DNA of 64,000 nucleotides, from NCBI GenBank assembly GCA_963585895.1, contig OY757921.1:55444081-55508080 (forward strand). The letters run 5' to 3'. This stretch comes from Sepioteuthis lessoniana. Its lineage: Eukaryota > Mollusca > Cephalopoda > Myopsida > Loliginidae. The position numbers were made by a program, and so were the translations under genes. Below the pieces are notes generated by a model. The model saw only the letters and a program-made list of their open reading frames with translations, searched no databases and was not told the origin of the DNA. This document shows, piece by piece, positions 10,764 through 25,797 of the stretch. Position 1 is the first letter of the stretch. Every line of letters starts with the position of its first letter.

Positions 10764-13543
10764 TTTAGCATGCGTAATGTTTCTGCAATTGTTACTTGTG
10801 CACATGTATCTTGTGATGAAAACAGGTATTCGTGAATATCGTACGACAGTTATATTCACTGTTAGTGCACGCATACTTTTTATGATGAACACTCTGATTT
10901 TGAAAGTACATTTTTTAACAATATTTAAAATGTTCATTCGGCATGAACATGCTAACATTTAAAATGCAATAAGTTTACTCTTAAAATCAAAATCAAGTTC
11001 ATACATATTTAAATGATAAACAATATGCAATGTTTTTTCTACACATTGTATTGTCTAAAAGCATAAAATCCATAAATACTTGATTTTTTTAAATGAGTTT
11101 AATGTTCACATGTGTGGGTATATATTTTTATTACGAAAATATAATTTGCAATTTTACTTTACCAGATTACAAGTTTTATTGTAGGATTTTTTAAAATATC
11201 AAGAATCACACAGCAAACATAGCTAAATGCATCCTTTTTTACAATTTTTCTATTGTGTTATTTTACCTGTTATTTTCACTTTTAGATCAAATGAACATAG
11301 TCTTATGATGCATTTCCAATGCACCGATACACTTTTTTAAAATCTTTCCTTACAAGTTGTTTTACCTATTCTGCTATATGATTGATCGTTTGCAGTAGTA
11401 AAACTGCAAGGTTTTGCAACTGTCAACGATTGAACATATTACAGAAAAAAAGAAGTTAAAGCTTTCTGAAGGATTTACCATAATTCACTTCTCCTATGTA
11501 GTTAAAAGTAAATCAAATGCACCGATCATTATAAAATTCCCATTAGTTATACACCCATTCTCCGCCCGTCTAAGAGTGTTCTTGTTTTGTTATTACATTA
11601 AGTAAGAAAAATGTTTTACGTCATTGTTAGTTTTAGCATGCGTAATGTTTCTGCAATTGTTACTTGTGCACATGTATCTTGTGATGAAAACAGGTATTCG
11701 TGAATATCGTACGACAGTTATATTCACTGTTAGTGCACGCATACTTTTTATGATGAACACTCTGATTTTGAAAGTACATTTTTTAACAATATTTAAAATG
11801 TTCATTGCGGCATGAACATGCTAACATTTAAAATGCAATAAGTTTACTCTTAAAATCAAAATCAACTTCATACATATTTAAATGATAAACAATATGCAAT
11901 GTTTTTTCTACACATTGTATTGTCTAAAAGCATAAAATCCATAAATACTTGATTTTTTTAAATGAGTTTAATGTTCACATGTGTGGGTATATATTTTTAT
12001 TACGAAAATATAATTTGCAATTTTACTTTACAAGATTACAAGTTTTATTGTAGGATTTTTTAAAATATATAGAATCACACAGCAAACATAGCTAAATGCA
12101 TCCTTTTTTACAATTTTTCTATTGTGTTATTTTACCTTATGATAATTTCTGTTATTTTCACTTTTAGATCAAATGAACATAGTCTTATGATGCATTTCCA
12201 ATGCACCGATACACTTTTAAAAATCTTTCCTTACAAGTTGTTTTACCTATTCTGTTATATGATTTTTCGTTTGCAGTAGTAAAACTGCAAGGTTTTGCAA
12301 CTGTCAACGATTGAACATATGACAGAAAAAAAGAAGTTAAAGCTTTCTGAAGGATTTACCATAATTCACTTCTCCTATGTAGTTAAAAGTAAATTAAATG
12401 CACCGATCATTATAAAAATCCCATTTGTAATACACCCATTCTCCCCCCGTCTATGAGTGTTCTTGTTTTGTTATTACATTAAGTAAGAAAAATGTTTTAC
12501 GTCATTGTTAGTTTTAGCATGCGTAATGTTTCTGCAATTGTTACTGGTGCACATGTATCTTGTGATGAAAACAGGTATTCGTGAATATCATACGACAGTT
12601 ATATTCACTGTTAGTGCACGCATACTTTTTATGATGAACACTCTGATTTTGAAAGTACATTTTTTAACAATATTTAAAATGTTCATTGCGGCATGAACAT
12701 GCTAACATTTAAAATGCAATAAGTTTACTCTTAAAATCAAAATCAAGTTCATACATATTTAAATGATAAACAATATGCAATGTTTTTTCTACACATTGTA
12801 TTGTCTAAAAGCATAAAATCCATAAATACTTAATTTTTTTATATGAGTTTAATGTTCACATGTGTGGGTATATATTTTTATTACGAAAATATAATTTGCA
12901 ATTTTACTTTACCAGATTACAAGTTTTATTGTAGGATTTTTTAAAATATCAAGAATTACACAGCAAACATAGCTAAATGCATCCTTTTTTACAATTTTTC
13001 TATTGTGTTATTTTACCTGTTATTTTCACTTTTAGATCAAATGAACATAGTCTTATGATGCATTTCCAATGCACCGATACACTTTTTTAAAATCTTTCCT
13101 TACAAGTTGTTTTACCTAATCTGCTATATGTTTGATTCTTTGCAGTAGCAAAACTGCAAGGTTTTTGCAACTGTCAACGATTGAACATATGACAGAAAAA
13201 AAGAAGTTAAAGCTTTCTGAAGGATTTACCATAATTCACTTCTCCTATGTAGTTAAAAGTAAATCAAATGCACCGATCATTATAAAAATCATATTAGTAA
13301 TACACCCATTCTCCCCCCGTCTATGAGTGTTCTTGTTTTGTTATTACATTAAGTAAGAAAAATGTTTTACGTCATTGTTAGTTTTAGCATGCGTAATGTT
13401 TCTGCAATTGTTACTGGTGCACATGTATCTTGTGATGAAAACAGGTATTCGTGAATATTGTACGACAGTTATATTCACTGTTCGTGCACGCATACTTTTT
13501 ATGATGAACACTCTAATTTTGAAAGTACATTTTTTAACAATAT

Positions 13544-16500
13544 TTAAAATGTTCATTGCGGCATGAACATGCTAACATTTAAAATGCAATAAGTTTACTC
13601 TTAAAATCAAAATCAAGTTCATACATATTTAAATGATAAACAATATGCAATGTTTTTTCTACACATTGTATTGTCTAAAAGCATAAAATCCATAAATACT
13701 TAATTTTTTTATATGAGTTTAATGTTCACATGTGTGGGTATATATTTTTATTACGAAAATATAATTTGCAATTTTACTTTAACAGATTACAAGTTTTATT
13801 GTAGGATTTTTTAAAATATCAAGAATCACACAGCAAACATAGCTAAATGCATCCTTTTTTACAATTTTTCTATTGTGTTATTTTACCTGTTATTTTCACT
13901 TTTAGATCAAATGAACATAGTCTTATGATGCATTTCCAATGCACCGATACACTTTTTTAAAATCTTTCCTTACAAGTTGTTTTACCTATTCTGCTATATG
14001 ATTGATCGTTTGCAGTAGTAAAACTGCAAGGTTTTGCAACTGTCAACGATTGAACATATGACAGAAAAAAAGAAGTTAAAGCTTTCTGAAGGATTTACCA
14101 TAATTCACTTCTCCTATGTAGTTAAAAGTAAATCAAATGCACCGATCATTATAAAAATCATATTAGTAATACACCCATTCTCCCCCCGTCTATGAGTGTT
14201 CTTGTTTTGTTATTACATTAAGTAAGAAAAATGTTTTAGGTCATTGTTAGTTTTAGCATGCGTAATGTTTCTGCAATTGTTACTTGTGCACATGTATCTT
14301 GTGATGAAAACAGGTATTCGTGAATATCGTACGACAGTTATATTCACTGTTAGTGCACGCATAATTTTTATGATGAACACTTTGATTTTGAAAGTACATT
14401 TTTTAACAATATTTAACATGTTCATTGCGGCATGAACATGCTAACATTTAAAATGCAATAAGTTTACTCTTAAAATCAAAATCAACTTCATACATATTTA
14501 AATGATAAACAATATGCAATGTTTTTTCTACACATTGTATTGTCTAAAAGCATAAAATCCATAAATACTTGATTTTTTTAAATGAGTTTAATGTTCACAT
14601 GTGTGGGTATATATTTTTATTACGAAAATATAATTTGCAATTTTACTTTACAAGATTTCATGTTTTATTTTAGGATTTTTTAAAATATATAGAATCACAC
14701 AGCAAACATAGCTAAATGCATCCTTTTTCACAATTTTTCTATTGTGTTATTTTACCTTATGATAATTTCTGTTATTTTCACTTTTAGATCAAATGAACAT
14801 AGTCTTATGATGCATTTCCAATGCAGCGATACACTTTTTTAAAATCTTTCCTTACAAGTTGTTTTACCTATTCTGCTATATGTTTGATCGTTTGCAGTAG
14901 TAAAACTGCAAGGTTTTTGCAACTGTCAACGATTGAACATATGACAGAAAGAAAGAAGTTAAAGCTTTCTGAAGGATTTACCATAATTCACTTCTCCTAT
15001 GTAGTTAAAAGTAAATCAAATGCACCGATCATTATAAAAATCATATTAGTAATACACCCATTCTCCCCCCGTCTATGAGTGTTCTTGTTTTGTTTATTAC
15101 ATTAAGTAAGAAAATTTTTTTAGGTCATTGTTAGTTTTAGCATGCGTAATGTTTCTGCAATTGTTACTTGTGCACATGTATCTTGTGATGAAAACAGGTA
15201 TTCGTGAATATCGTACGACAGTTATATTCACTGTTAGTGCACGCATACTTTTTATGATGAACACTTTGATTTTGAAAGTACATTTTTTAACAATATTTAA
15301 CATGTTCATTGCGGCATGAACATGCTAACATTTAAAATGCAATAAGTTTACTCTTAAAATCAAAATCAACTTCATACATATTTAAATGATAAACAATATG
15401 CAATTTTTTTTCTACACATTGTATTGTCTAAAAGCATAAAATCCATAAATACTTGATTTTTTTAAATGAGTTTAATGTTCACATGTGTGGGTATATATTT
15501 TTATTACGAAAATATAATTTGCAATTTTACTTTACAAGATTACAAGTTTTATTGTAGGATTTTTTAAAATATATAGAATCACACAGCAAACATAGCTAAA
15601 TGCATCCTTTTTTACAATTTTTATATTGTGTTATTTTACCTTATGATAATTTCTGTTATTTTCACTTTTAGATCAAATGAACATAGTCTTATGATGCATT
15701 TCCAATGCACCGATACACTTTTTTAAAATCTTTCCTTACAAGTTGTTTTACCTAATCTGCTATATGTTTGATCGTTTGCAGTAGCAAAACTGCAAGGTTT
15801 TTGCAACTGTCAACGATTGAACATATGACAGAAAAAAAGAAGTTAAAGCTTTCTGAAGGATTTACCATAATTCACTTCTCCTATGTAGTTAAAAGTAAAT
15901 CAAATGCACCGATCATTATAAAAATCCCATTTGTAATACATCCATTCTCCACCCGTCTATGAGTGTTCTTGTTTTGTTATTACATTAAGTAAGAAAAATG
16001 TTTTACGTCATTGTTACTTTTAGCATGCGTAATGTTTCTGCAATTGTTACTTGTTCACATATATCTTGTGATGAAAACAGGTATTCGTGAATATTGTACG
16101 ACAGTTATATTCACTGTTAGTAAACGCATACTTTTTATGATGAACACTCTGATTTTGAAAGTACATTTTTTAACAATATTTAAAATGTTCATTGCGGCAT
16201 GAACATGCTAACATTTAAAATGCAATAAGTTTACTCTTAAAATCAAAATCAACTTCATACATATTTAAATGATAAACAATATGCAATGTTTTTTCTACAC
16301 ATTGTATTGTCTAAAAGCATAAAATCCATAAATACATGATTTTTTTAAATGAATTTAATGTTCACCTGTGTGGGTATATATTTTTATTACGAAAATATAA
16401 TTTGCAATTTTACTTTACCAGATTACAAGTTTTATTGTAGGATTTTTTAAAATATCAAGAATCACACAGCAAACATAGCTAAATGCATCCTTTTTTACAA

Positions 16501-18017
16501 TTTTTCTATTGTGTTATTTTACCTTATGATAATTTCTGTTATTTTCACTTTTAGATCAAATGAACATAGTCTTATGATGCATTTCCAATGCACCGATACA
16601 CTTTTTTAAAATCTTTCCTTACAAGTTGTTTTACCTATTCTGCTATATGATTGATCGTTTGCAGTAGTAAAACTGCAAGGTTTTGCAACTGTCAACGATT
16701 GAACATGTGACAGAAAAAAAGAAGTTAAAGCTTTCTGAAGGATTTACCATAATTCACTTCTCCTATGTAGTTAAAAGTAAATCAAATGCACCGATCATTA
16801 TAAAAATCCCATTTGTAATACACCCATTCTCCGCCCGTCTATGAGTGTTCTTGTTTTGTTATTACATTAAGTAAGAAAAATGATTTACGTCATTGTTAGT
16901 TTTAGCATGCGTAATGTTTCTGCAATTGTTACTTGTGCACATGTATCTTGTGATGAAAACAGGTATTCGTGAATATCGTACGACAGTTATATTCACTGTT
17001 AGTGCACGCATACTTTTTATGATGAACACTTTGATTTTGAAAGTACATTTTTTAACAATACTTAAAATGTTCATTGCGGCATGAACATGCTAACATTTAA
17101 AATGCAATAAGTTTACTCTTAAAATCAAAATCAACTTCATACATATTTAAATGATAAACAATATGCAATGTTTTTTCTACACATTGTATTGTCTAAAAGC
17201 ATAAAATCCATAAATACTTGATTTTTTTAAATGAGTTTAATGTTCACATGTGTGGGTATATATTTTTATTACGAAAATATAATTTGCAATTTTACTTTAA
17301 AAGATTTCAAGTTTTATTGTAGGATTTTTTAAAATATATAGAATCACACAGCAAAAATAGATAAATGCATCCTTTTTTACAATTTTTCTATTGTGTTATT
17401 TTACCTTATGATAATTTCTGTTATTTTCACTTTTAGATCAAATGAACATAGTCTTATGATGCATTTCCAATGCACCGATACACTTTTTAAAAATCTTTCC
17501 TTACAAGTTGTTTTACCTATTCTACTATATGTTTGATCGTTTGCAGTAGTAAAACTGCAAGGTTTTTGCAACTGTCAACGATTGAACATATGACAGAAAA
17601 AAAGAAGTTAAAGCTTTCTGAAGGATTTACCATAATTCACTTCTCCTATGTAGTTAAAAGTAAATTAAATGCACCGATCATTATAAAAATCCCATTAGTA
17701 ATACACCCATTCTCCGCCCGTCTATGAGTGTTCTTGTTTTGTTATTACATTAAGTAAGAAAAATGTTTTACGTCATTGTTAGTTTTAGCATGCGTAATGT
17801 TTCTGCAATTGTTACTTGTGCACATGTATCTTGTGATGAAAACAGGTATTCGTGAATATCGTACGACAGTTATATTCACTGTTAGTGCACGCATACTTTT
17901 TATGATGAACACATTGATTTTGAAAGTACATTTTTTAACAATACTTAAAATGTTCATTGCGGCATGAACATGCTAACATTTAAAATGCAATAAGTTTACT
18001 CTTAAAATCAAAATCAA
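13544..18017 (+). repeat. Five-monomer higher-order block, copy A (period 4401 bp)
   Basis: This block repeats at exactly +4401 bp (17945-22418). Registers 14244, 15128, 16011, 16893 and 17776 map to 18645, 19529, 20412, 21294 and 22177. Many private variants are shared: gcataattttt, gatttcatgttttatttt, tgtttattac, ttgttcacatatatc, tacatgatt, ttcacctg, gcaaaaatagataaatg and atacttaaa. The only internal difference I found is a at 15623 against c at 20024. The left edge is set by t/c at 13543/17944, the right edge by g/c at 18018/22419. The two copies overlap by 73 bp (17945-18017), as expected for an in-register unequal crossover. Confidence 0.95.
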
Positions 18018-21000
18018 GTTCATACATATTTAAATGATAAACAATATGCAATGTTTTTTCTACACATTGTATTGTCTAAAAGCATAAAATCCATAAATAC
18101 TTAATTTTTTTATATGAGTTTAATGTTCACATGTGTGGGTATATATTTTTATTACGAAAATATAATTTGCAATTTTACTTTAACAGATTACAAGTTTTAT
18201 TGTAGGATTTTTTAAAATATCAAGAATCACACAGCAAACATAGCTAAATGCATCCTTTTTTACAATTTTTCTATTGTGTTATTTTACCTGTTATTTTCAC
18301 TTTTAGATCAAATGAACATAGTCTTATGATGCATTTCCAATGCACCGATACACTTTTTTAAAATCTTTCCTTACAAGTTGTTTTACCTATTCTGCTATAT
18401 GATTGATCGTTTGCAGTAGTAAAACTGCAAGGTTTTGCAACTGTCAACGATTGAACATATGACAGAAAAAAAGAAGTTAAAGCTTTCTGAAGGATTTACC
18501 ATAATTCACTTCTCCTATGTAGTTAAAAGTAAATCAAATGCACCGATCATTATAAAAATCATATTAGTAATACACCCATTCTCCCCCCGTCTATGAGTGT
18601 TCTTGTTTTGTTATTACATTAAGTAAGAAAAATGTTTTAGGTCATTGTTAGTTTTAGCATGCGTAATGTTTCTGCAATTGTTACTTGTGCACATGTATCT
18701 TGTGATGAAAACAGGTATTCGTGAATATCGTACGACAGTTATATTCACTGTTAGTGCACGCATAATTTTTATGATGAACACTTTGATTTTGAAAGTACAT
18801 TTTTTAACAATATTTAACATGTTCATTGCGGCATGAACATGCTAACATTTAAAATGCAATAAGTTTACTCTTAAAATCAAAATCAACTTCATACATATTT
18901 AAATGATAAACAATATGCAATGTTTTTTCTACACATTGTATTGTCTAAAAGCATAAAATCCATAAATACTTGATTTTTTTAAATGAGTTTAATGTTCACA
19001 TGTGTGGGTATATATTTTTATTACGAAAATATAATTTGCAATTTTACTTTACAAGATTTCATGTTTTATTTTAGGATTTTTTAAAATATATAGAATCACA
19101 CAGCAAACATAGCTAAATGCATCCTTTTTCACAATTTTTCTATTGTGTTATTTTACCTTATGATAATTTCTGTTATTTTCACTTTTAGATCAAATGAACA
19201 TAGTCTTATGATGCATTTCCAATGCAGCGATACACTTTTTTAAAATCTTTCCTTACAAGTTGTTTTACCTATTCTGCTATATGTTTGATCGTTTGCAGTA
19301 GTAAAACTGCAAGGTTTTTGCAACTGTCAACGATTGAACATATGACAGAAAGAAAGAAGTTAAAGCTTTCTGAAGGATTTACCATAATTCACTTCTCCTA
19401 TGTAGTTAAAAGTAAATCAAATGCACCGATCATTATAAAAATCATATTAGTAATACACCCATTCTCCCCCCGTCTATGAGTGTTCTTGTTTTGTTTATTA
19501 CATTAAGTAAGAAAATTTTTTTAGGTCATTGTTAGTTTTAGCATGCGTAATGTTTCTGCAATTGTTACTTGTGCACATGTATCTTGTGATGAAAACAGGT
19601 ATTCGTGAATATCGTACGACAGTTATATTCACTGTTAGTGCACGCATACTTTTTATGATGAACACTTTGATTTTGAAAGTACATTTTTTAACAATATTTA
19701 ACATGTTCATTGCGGCATGAACATGCTAACATTTAAAATGCAATAAGTTTACTCTTAAAATCAAAATCAACTTCATACATATTTAAATGATAAACAATAT
19801 GCAATTTTTTTTCTACACATTGTATTGTCTAAAAGCATAAAATCCATAAATACTTGATTTTTTTAAATGAGTTTAATGTTCACATGTGTGGGTATATATT
19901 TTTATTACGAAAATATAATTTGCAATTTTACTTTACAAGATTACAAGTTTTATTGTAGGATTTTTTAAAATATATAGAATCACACAGCAAACATAGCTAA
20001 ATGCATCCTTTTTTACAATTTTTCTATTGTGTTATTTTACCTTATGATAATTTCTGTTATTTTCACTTTTAGATCAAATGAACATAGTCTTATGATGCAT
20101 TTCCAATGCACCGATACACTTTTTTAAAATCTTTCCTTACAAGTTGTTTTACCTAATCTGCTATATGTTTGATCGTTTGCAGTAGCAAAACTGCAAGGTT
20201 TTTGCAACTGTCAACGATTGAACATATGACAGAAAAAAAGAAGTTAAAGCTTTCTGAAGGATTTACCATAATTCACTTCTCCTATGTAGTTAAAAGTAAA
20301 TCAAATGCACCGATCATTATAAAAATCCCATTTGTAATACATCCATTCTCCACCCGTCTATGAGTGTTCTTGTTTTGTTATTACATTAAGTAAGAAAAAT
20401 GTTTTACGTCATTGTTACTTTTAGCATGCGTAATGTTTCTGCAATTGTTACTTGTTCACATATATCTTGTGATGAAAACAGGTATTCGTGAATATTGTAC
20501 GACAGTTATATTCACTGTTAGTAAACGCATACTTTTTATGATGAACACTCTGATTTTGAAAGTACATTTTTTAACAATATTTAAAATGTTCATTGCGGCA
20601 TGAACATGCTAACATTTAAAATGCAATAAGTTTACTCTTAAAATCAAAATCAACTTCATACATATTTAAATGATAAACAATATGCAATGTTTTTTCTACA
20701 CATTGTATTGTCTAAAAGCATAAAATCCATAAATACATGATTTTTTTAAATGAATTTAATGTTCACCTGTGTGGGTATATATTTTTATTACGAAAATATA
20801 ATTTGCAATTTTACTTTACCAGATTACAAGTTTTATTGTAGGATTTTTTAAAATATCAAGAATCACACAGCAAACATAGCTAAATGCATCCTTTTTTACA
20901 ATTTTTCTATTGTGTTATTTTACCTTATGATAATTTCTGTTATTTTCACTTTTAGATCAAATGAACATAGTCTTATGATGCATTTCCAATGCACCGATAC

Positions 21001-22418
21001 ACTTTTTTAAAATCTTTCCTTACAAGTTGTTTTACCTATTCTGCTATATGATTGATCGTTTGCAGTAGTAAAACTGCAAGGTTTTGCAACTGTCAACGAT
21101 TGAACATGTGACAGAAAAAAAGAAGTTAAAGCTTTCTGAAGGATTTACCATAATTCACTTCTCCTATGTAGTTAAAAGTAAATCAAATGCACCGATCATT
21201 ATAAAAATCCCATTTGTAATACACCCATTCTCCGCCCGTCTATGAGTGTTCTTGTTTTGTTATTACATTAAGTAAGAAAAATGATTTACGTCATTGTTAG
21301 TTTTAGCATGCGTAATGTTTCTGCAATTGTTACTTGTGCACATGTATCTTGTGATGAAAACAGGTATTCGTGAATATCGTACGACAGTTATATTCACTGT
21401 TAGTGCACGCATACTTTTTATGATGAACACTTTGATTTTGAAAGTACATTTTTTAACAATACTTAAAATGTTCATTGCGGCATGAACATGCTAACATTTA
21501 AAATGCAATAAGTTTACTCTTAAAATCAAAATCAACTTCATACATATTTAAATGATAAACAATATGCAATGTTTTTTCTACACATTGTATTGTCTAAAAG
21601 CATAAAATCCATAAATACTTGATTTTTTTAAATGAGTTTAATGTTCACATGTGTGGGTATATATTTTTATTACGAAAATATAATTTGCAATTTTACTTTA
21701 AAAGATTTCAAGTTTTATTGTAGGATTTTTTAAAATATATAGAATCACACAGCAAAAATAGATAAATGCATCCTTTTTTACAATTTTTCTATTGTGTTAT
21801 TTTACCTTATGATAATTTCTGTTATTTTCACTTTTAGATCAAATGAACATAGTCTTATGATGCATTTCCAATGCACCGATACACTTTTTAAAAATCTTTC
21901 CTTACAAGTTGTTTTACCTATTCTACTATATGTTTGATCGTTTGCAGTAGTAAAACTGCAAGGTTTTTGCAACTGTCAACGATTGAACATATGACAGAAA
22001 AAAAGAAGTTAAAGCTTTCTGAAGGATTTACCATAATTCACTTCTCCTATGTAGTTAAAAGTAAATTAAATGCACCGATCATTATAAAAATCCCATTAGT
22101 AATACACCCATTCTCCGCCCGTCTATGAGTGTTCTTGTTTTGTTATTACATTAAGTAAGAAAAATGTTTTACGTCATTGTTAGTTTTAGCATGCGTAATG
22201 TTTCTGCAATTGTTACTTGTGCACATGTATCTTGTGATGAAAACAGGTATTCGTGAATATCGTACGACAGTTATATTCACTGTTAGTGCACGCATACTTT
22301 TTATGATGAACACATTGATTTTGAAAGTACATTTTTTAACAATACTTAAAATGTTCATTGCGGCATGAACATGCTAACATTTAAAATGCAATAAGTTTAC
22401 TCTTAAAATCAAAATCAA
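17945..22418 (+). repeat. Five-monomer higher-order block, copy B
   Basis: This is the second copy of 13544-18017, tandem and direct. No third copy follows: from 22419 the sequence diverges (caacttc instead of caagttc, then cttgattttt instead of cttaattttt), although the next register still falls at +4401. The single difference found across about 4.4 kb indicates a very recent duplication, or an assembly artefact. Confidence 0.95.
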
Positions 22419-25250
22419 CTTCATACATATTTAAATGATAAACAATATGCAATGTTTTTTCTACACATTGTATTGTCTAAAAGCATAAAATCCATAAATA
22501 CTTGATTTTTTTAAATGAGTTTAATGTTCACATGTGTGGGTATATATTTTTATTACGAAAATATAATTTGCAATTTTACTTTACCAGATTACAAGTTTTA
22601 TTGTAGGATTTTTTAAAATATCAAGAATCACACAGCAAACATAGCTAAATGCATCCTTTTTTACAATTTTTCTATTGTGTTATTTTACCTGTTATTTTCA
22701 CTTTTAGATCAAATGAACATAGTCTTATGATGCATTTCCAATGCAGCGATACACTTTTTTAAAATCTTTCCTTACAAGTTGTTTTACCTATTCTGCTATA
22801 TGATTGATCGTTTGCAGTAGTAAAACTGTAAGGTTTTGCAACTGTCAACGATTGAACATATTACAGAAAAAAAGAAGTTAAAGCTTTCTGAAGGATTTAC
22901 CATAATTCACTTCTCCTATGTAGTTAAAAGTAAATCAAATTCACCGATCATTATAAAAATCCCATTAGTAATACACCCATTCTCCGCCCGTCTATGAGTG
23001 TTCTTGTTTTGTTATTACATTAAGTAAGAAAAATGTTTTACGTCATTGTTAGTTTTAGCATGCGTAATGTTTCTGCAATTGTTACTTGTGCACATGTATC
23101 TTGTGATGAAAACAGGTATTCGTGAATATCGTACGACAGTTATATTCACTGTTAGTGCACGCATACTTTTTATGATGAACACTTTGATTTTGAAAGTACA
23201 TTTTTTAACAATACTTAAAATGTTCATTGCGGCATGAACATGCTAACATTTAAAATGCAATAAGTTTACTCTTAAAATCAAAATCAACTTCATACATATT
23301 TAAATGATAAACAATATGCAATGTTTTTTCTACACATTGTATTGTCTAAAAGCATAAAATCCATAAATACTTGATTTTTTTAAATGAGTTTAATGTTCAC
23401 ATGTGTGGGTATATATTTTTATTACGAAAATATAATTTGCAATTTTACTTTACCAGATTAGAAGTTTTATTGTAGGATTTTTTAAAATATCAAGAATCAC
23501 ACAGCAAACATAGCTAAATGCATCCTTTTTTACAATTTTTCTATTGTGTTATTTTACCTTATGATAATTTCTGTTATTTTCACTTTTAGATCAAATGAGC
23601 ATAGTCTTATGATGCATTTCCAATGCAGCGATACACTTTTTAAAAATCTTTCCTTACAAGTTGTTTTACCTATTCTGCTATATGATTGATCGTTTGCAGT
23701 AGTAAAACTGCAAGGTTTTTTCAACTGTCAACGATTGAACATATGACAGAAAAAAAGAAGTTAAAGCTTTCTGAAGGATTTACCATAATTCACTTCTCCT
23801 ATGTAGTTAAAAGTAAATCAAATGCACCAATCATTATAAAAATCCCATTTGTAATACACCCATTCTCCGCCCGTCTATGAGTGTTCTTGTTTTGTTATTA
23901 CATTAAGTAAGAAAAATGTTTTACGTCATTGTTAGTTTTAGCATGCGTAGTGTTTCTGCAATTGTTACTTGTGCACATGTATCTTGTGATGAAAACAGGT
24001 ATTCGTGAATATCGTACGACAGTTATATTCACTGTTAGTGCACGCATACTTTTTATGATGAACACTCTAATTTTGAAAGTACATTTTTTAACAATATTTA
24101 AAATGTTCATTGCGGCATGAACATGCTAACATTTAAAATGCAATAAGTTTACTCTTAAAATCAAAATCAACTTCATACATATTTAAATGATAAACAATAT
24201 GCAATGTTTTTTCTACACATTGTATTGCCTAAAAGCATTAAATCCATAAATACTTGATTTTTTTAAATGAGTTTAATGTTCACATGTGTGGGTATATATT
24301 TTTATTACGAAAATATAATTTGCAATTTTACTTTACCAGATTACAAGTTTTATTGTAGGATTTTTTAAAATATCAAGAATCACACAGCAAACATAGCTAA
24401 ATGCATCCTTTTTTACAATTTTTCTATTGTGTTATTTTACCTGTTATTTTCACTTTTAGATCAAATGAACATAGTCTTATGATGCATATCCAATGCAGCG
24501 ATACACTTTTTTAAAATCTTTCCTTACAAGTTGTTTTACCTATTCTGCTATATGATTGATCGTTTGCAGTAGTAAAACTGCAAGGTTTTGCAACTGTCAA
24601 CGATTGAACATATTACAGAAAAAAAGAAGTTAAAGCTTTCTGAAGGATTTACCATAATTCACTTCTCCTATGTAGTTAAAAGTAAATCAAATGCACCGAT
24701 CATTATAAAAATCCCATTAGTAATACACCCATTCTCCGCCCGTCTATGAGTGTTCTTGTTTTGTTATTACATTAAGTAAGAAAAATGTTTTAGGTCATTG
24801 TTAGTTTTAGCATGCGTAATGTTTCTGCAATTGTTACTTGTGCACATGTATCTTGTGATGAAAACAGGTATTCGTGAATATCGTACGACAGTTATATTCA
24901 CTGTTAGTGCACGCATACTTTTTATGATGAACACTTTGATTTTGAAAGTACATTTTTTAACAATACTTAAAATGTTCATTGCGGCATGAACATGCTAACA
25001 TTTAAAATGCAATAAGTTTACTCTTAAAATCAAAATCAACTTCATACATATTTAAATGATAAACAATATGCAATGTTTTTTCTACACATTGTATTGTCTA
25101 AAAGCATAAAATCCATAAATACTTGATTTTTTTAAATGAGTTTAATGTTCACATGTGTGGGTATATATTTTTATTACGAAAATATAATTTGCAATTTTAC
25201 TTTACCAGATTACAAGTTTTATTGTAGGATTTTTTAAAATATCAAGAATC

Positions 25251-25486
25251 ACACAGCAAACATAGCTAAATGCATCCTTTTTTACAATTTTTCTATTGTT
25301 ATTTTCTACTGTTATTTTCACTTTTAGATCAAATGAACAAAGTCTTATGATGCATTTCCAATGCACCGACACAGCAAACATAGCTAAATGCATCCTTTTT
25401 TAGAATTTTTCTATTGTGTTATTTTACCTTATGATAATTTCTGTTATTTTCACTTTTAGATCAAATGAACATAGTCTTATGATGCA
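25251..25486 (+). repeat. Internal 118-bp tandem duplication in a stretched (1000-bp) monomer
   Basis: The segment beginning acacagcaaacatag occurs at 25251 and again at 25369. The novel junction reads caccga|cacagc. The first copy carries a disturbed version of the 13-bp-deleted motif (ttttctactgttatt); the second is the undeleted form and reads 'ttagaattttt'. Because the two copies differ in this way, the event is better explained as an offset exchange between two different monomers than as simple replication slippage within one. Confidence 0.9.
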
Positions 25487-25797
25487 TTTCCAATGCACCG
25501 ATACACTTTTTAAAAATCTTTCCTTACAAGTTGTTTTACCTATTCTGCTATATGTTTGATCGTTTGCAGTAGTAAAACTGCAAGGTTTTGCAACTGTCAA
25601 CGATTGAACATATTACAGAAAAAAAGAAGTTAAAGCTTTCTGAAGGATTTACCATAAGTCACTTCTCCTATGTAGTTAAAAGTAAATTAAATGCACCGAT
25701 CATTATAAAAATCCCATTAGTAATACACCCATTCTCCGCCCGTCTATGAGTGTTCTTGTTTTGTTATTACATTAAGTAAGAAAAATGTTTTACGTCA

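Noticed and set aside
13544-22418. Treating the 4401- and 6157-bp exact copies purely as assembly errors
   Set aside because: Each pair has at least one internal difference and its own junction, which fits real duplication. It remains a possibility that only raw long reads can settle.
25202-25393. Antisense ORF of 63 codons unique to 25.2-25.4 kb
   Set aside because: It is created by the 118-bp internal duplication joining two frames; no coding features.
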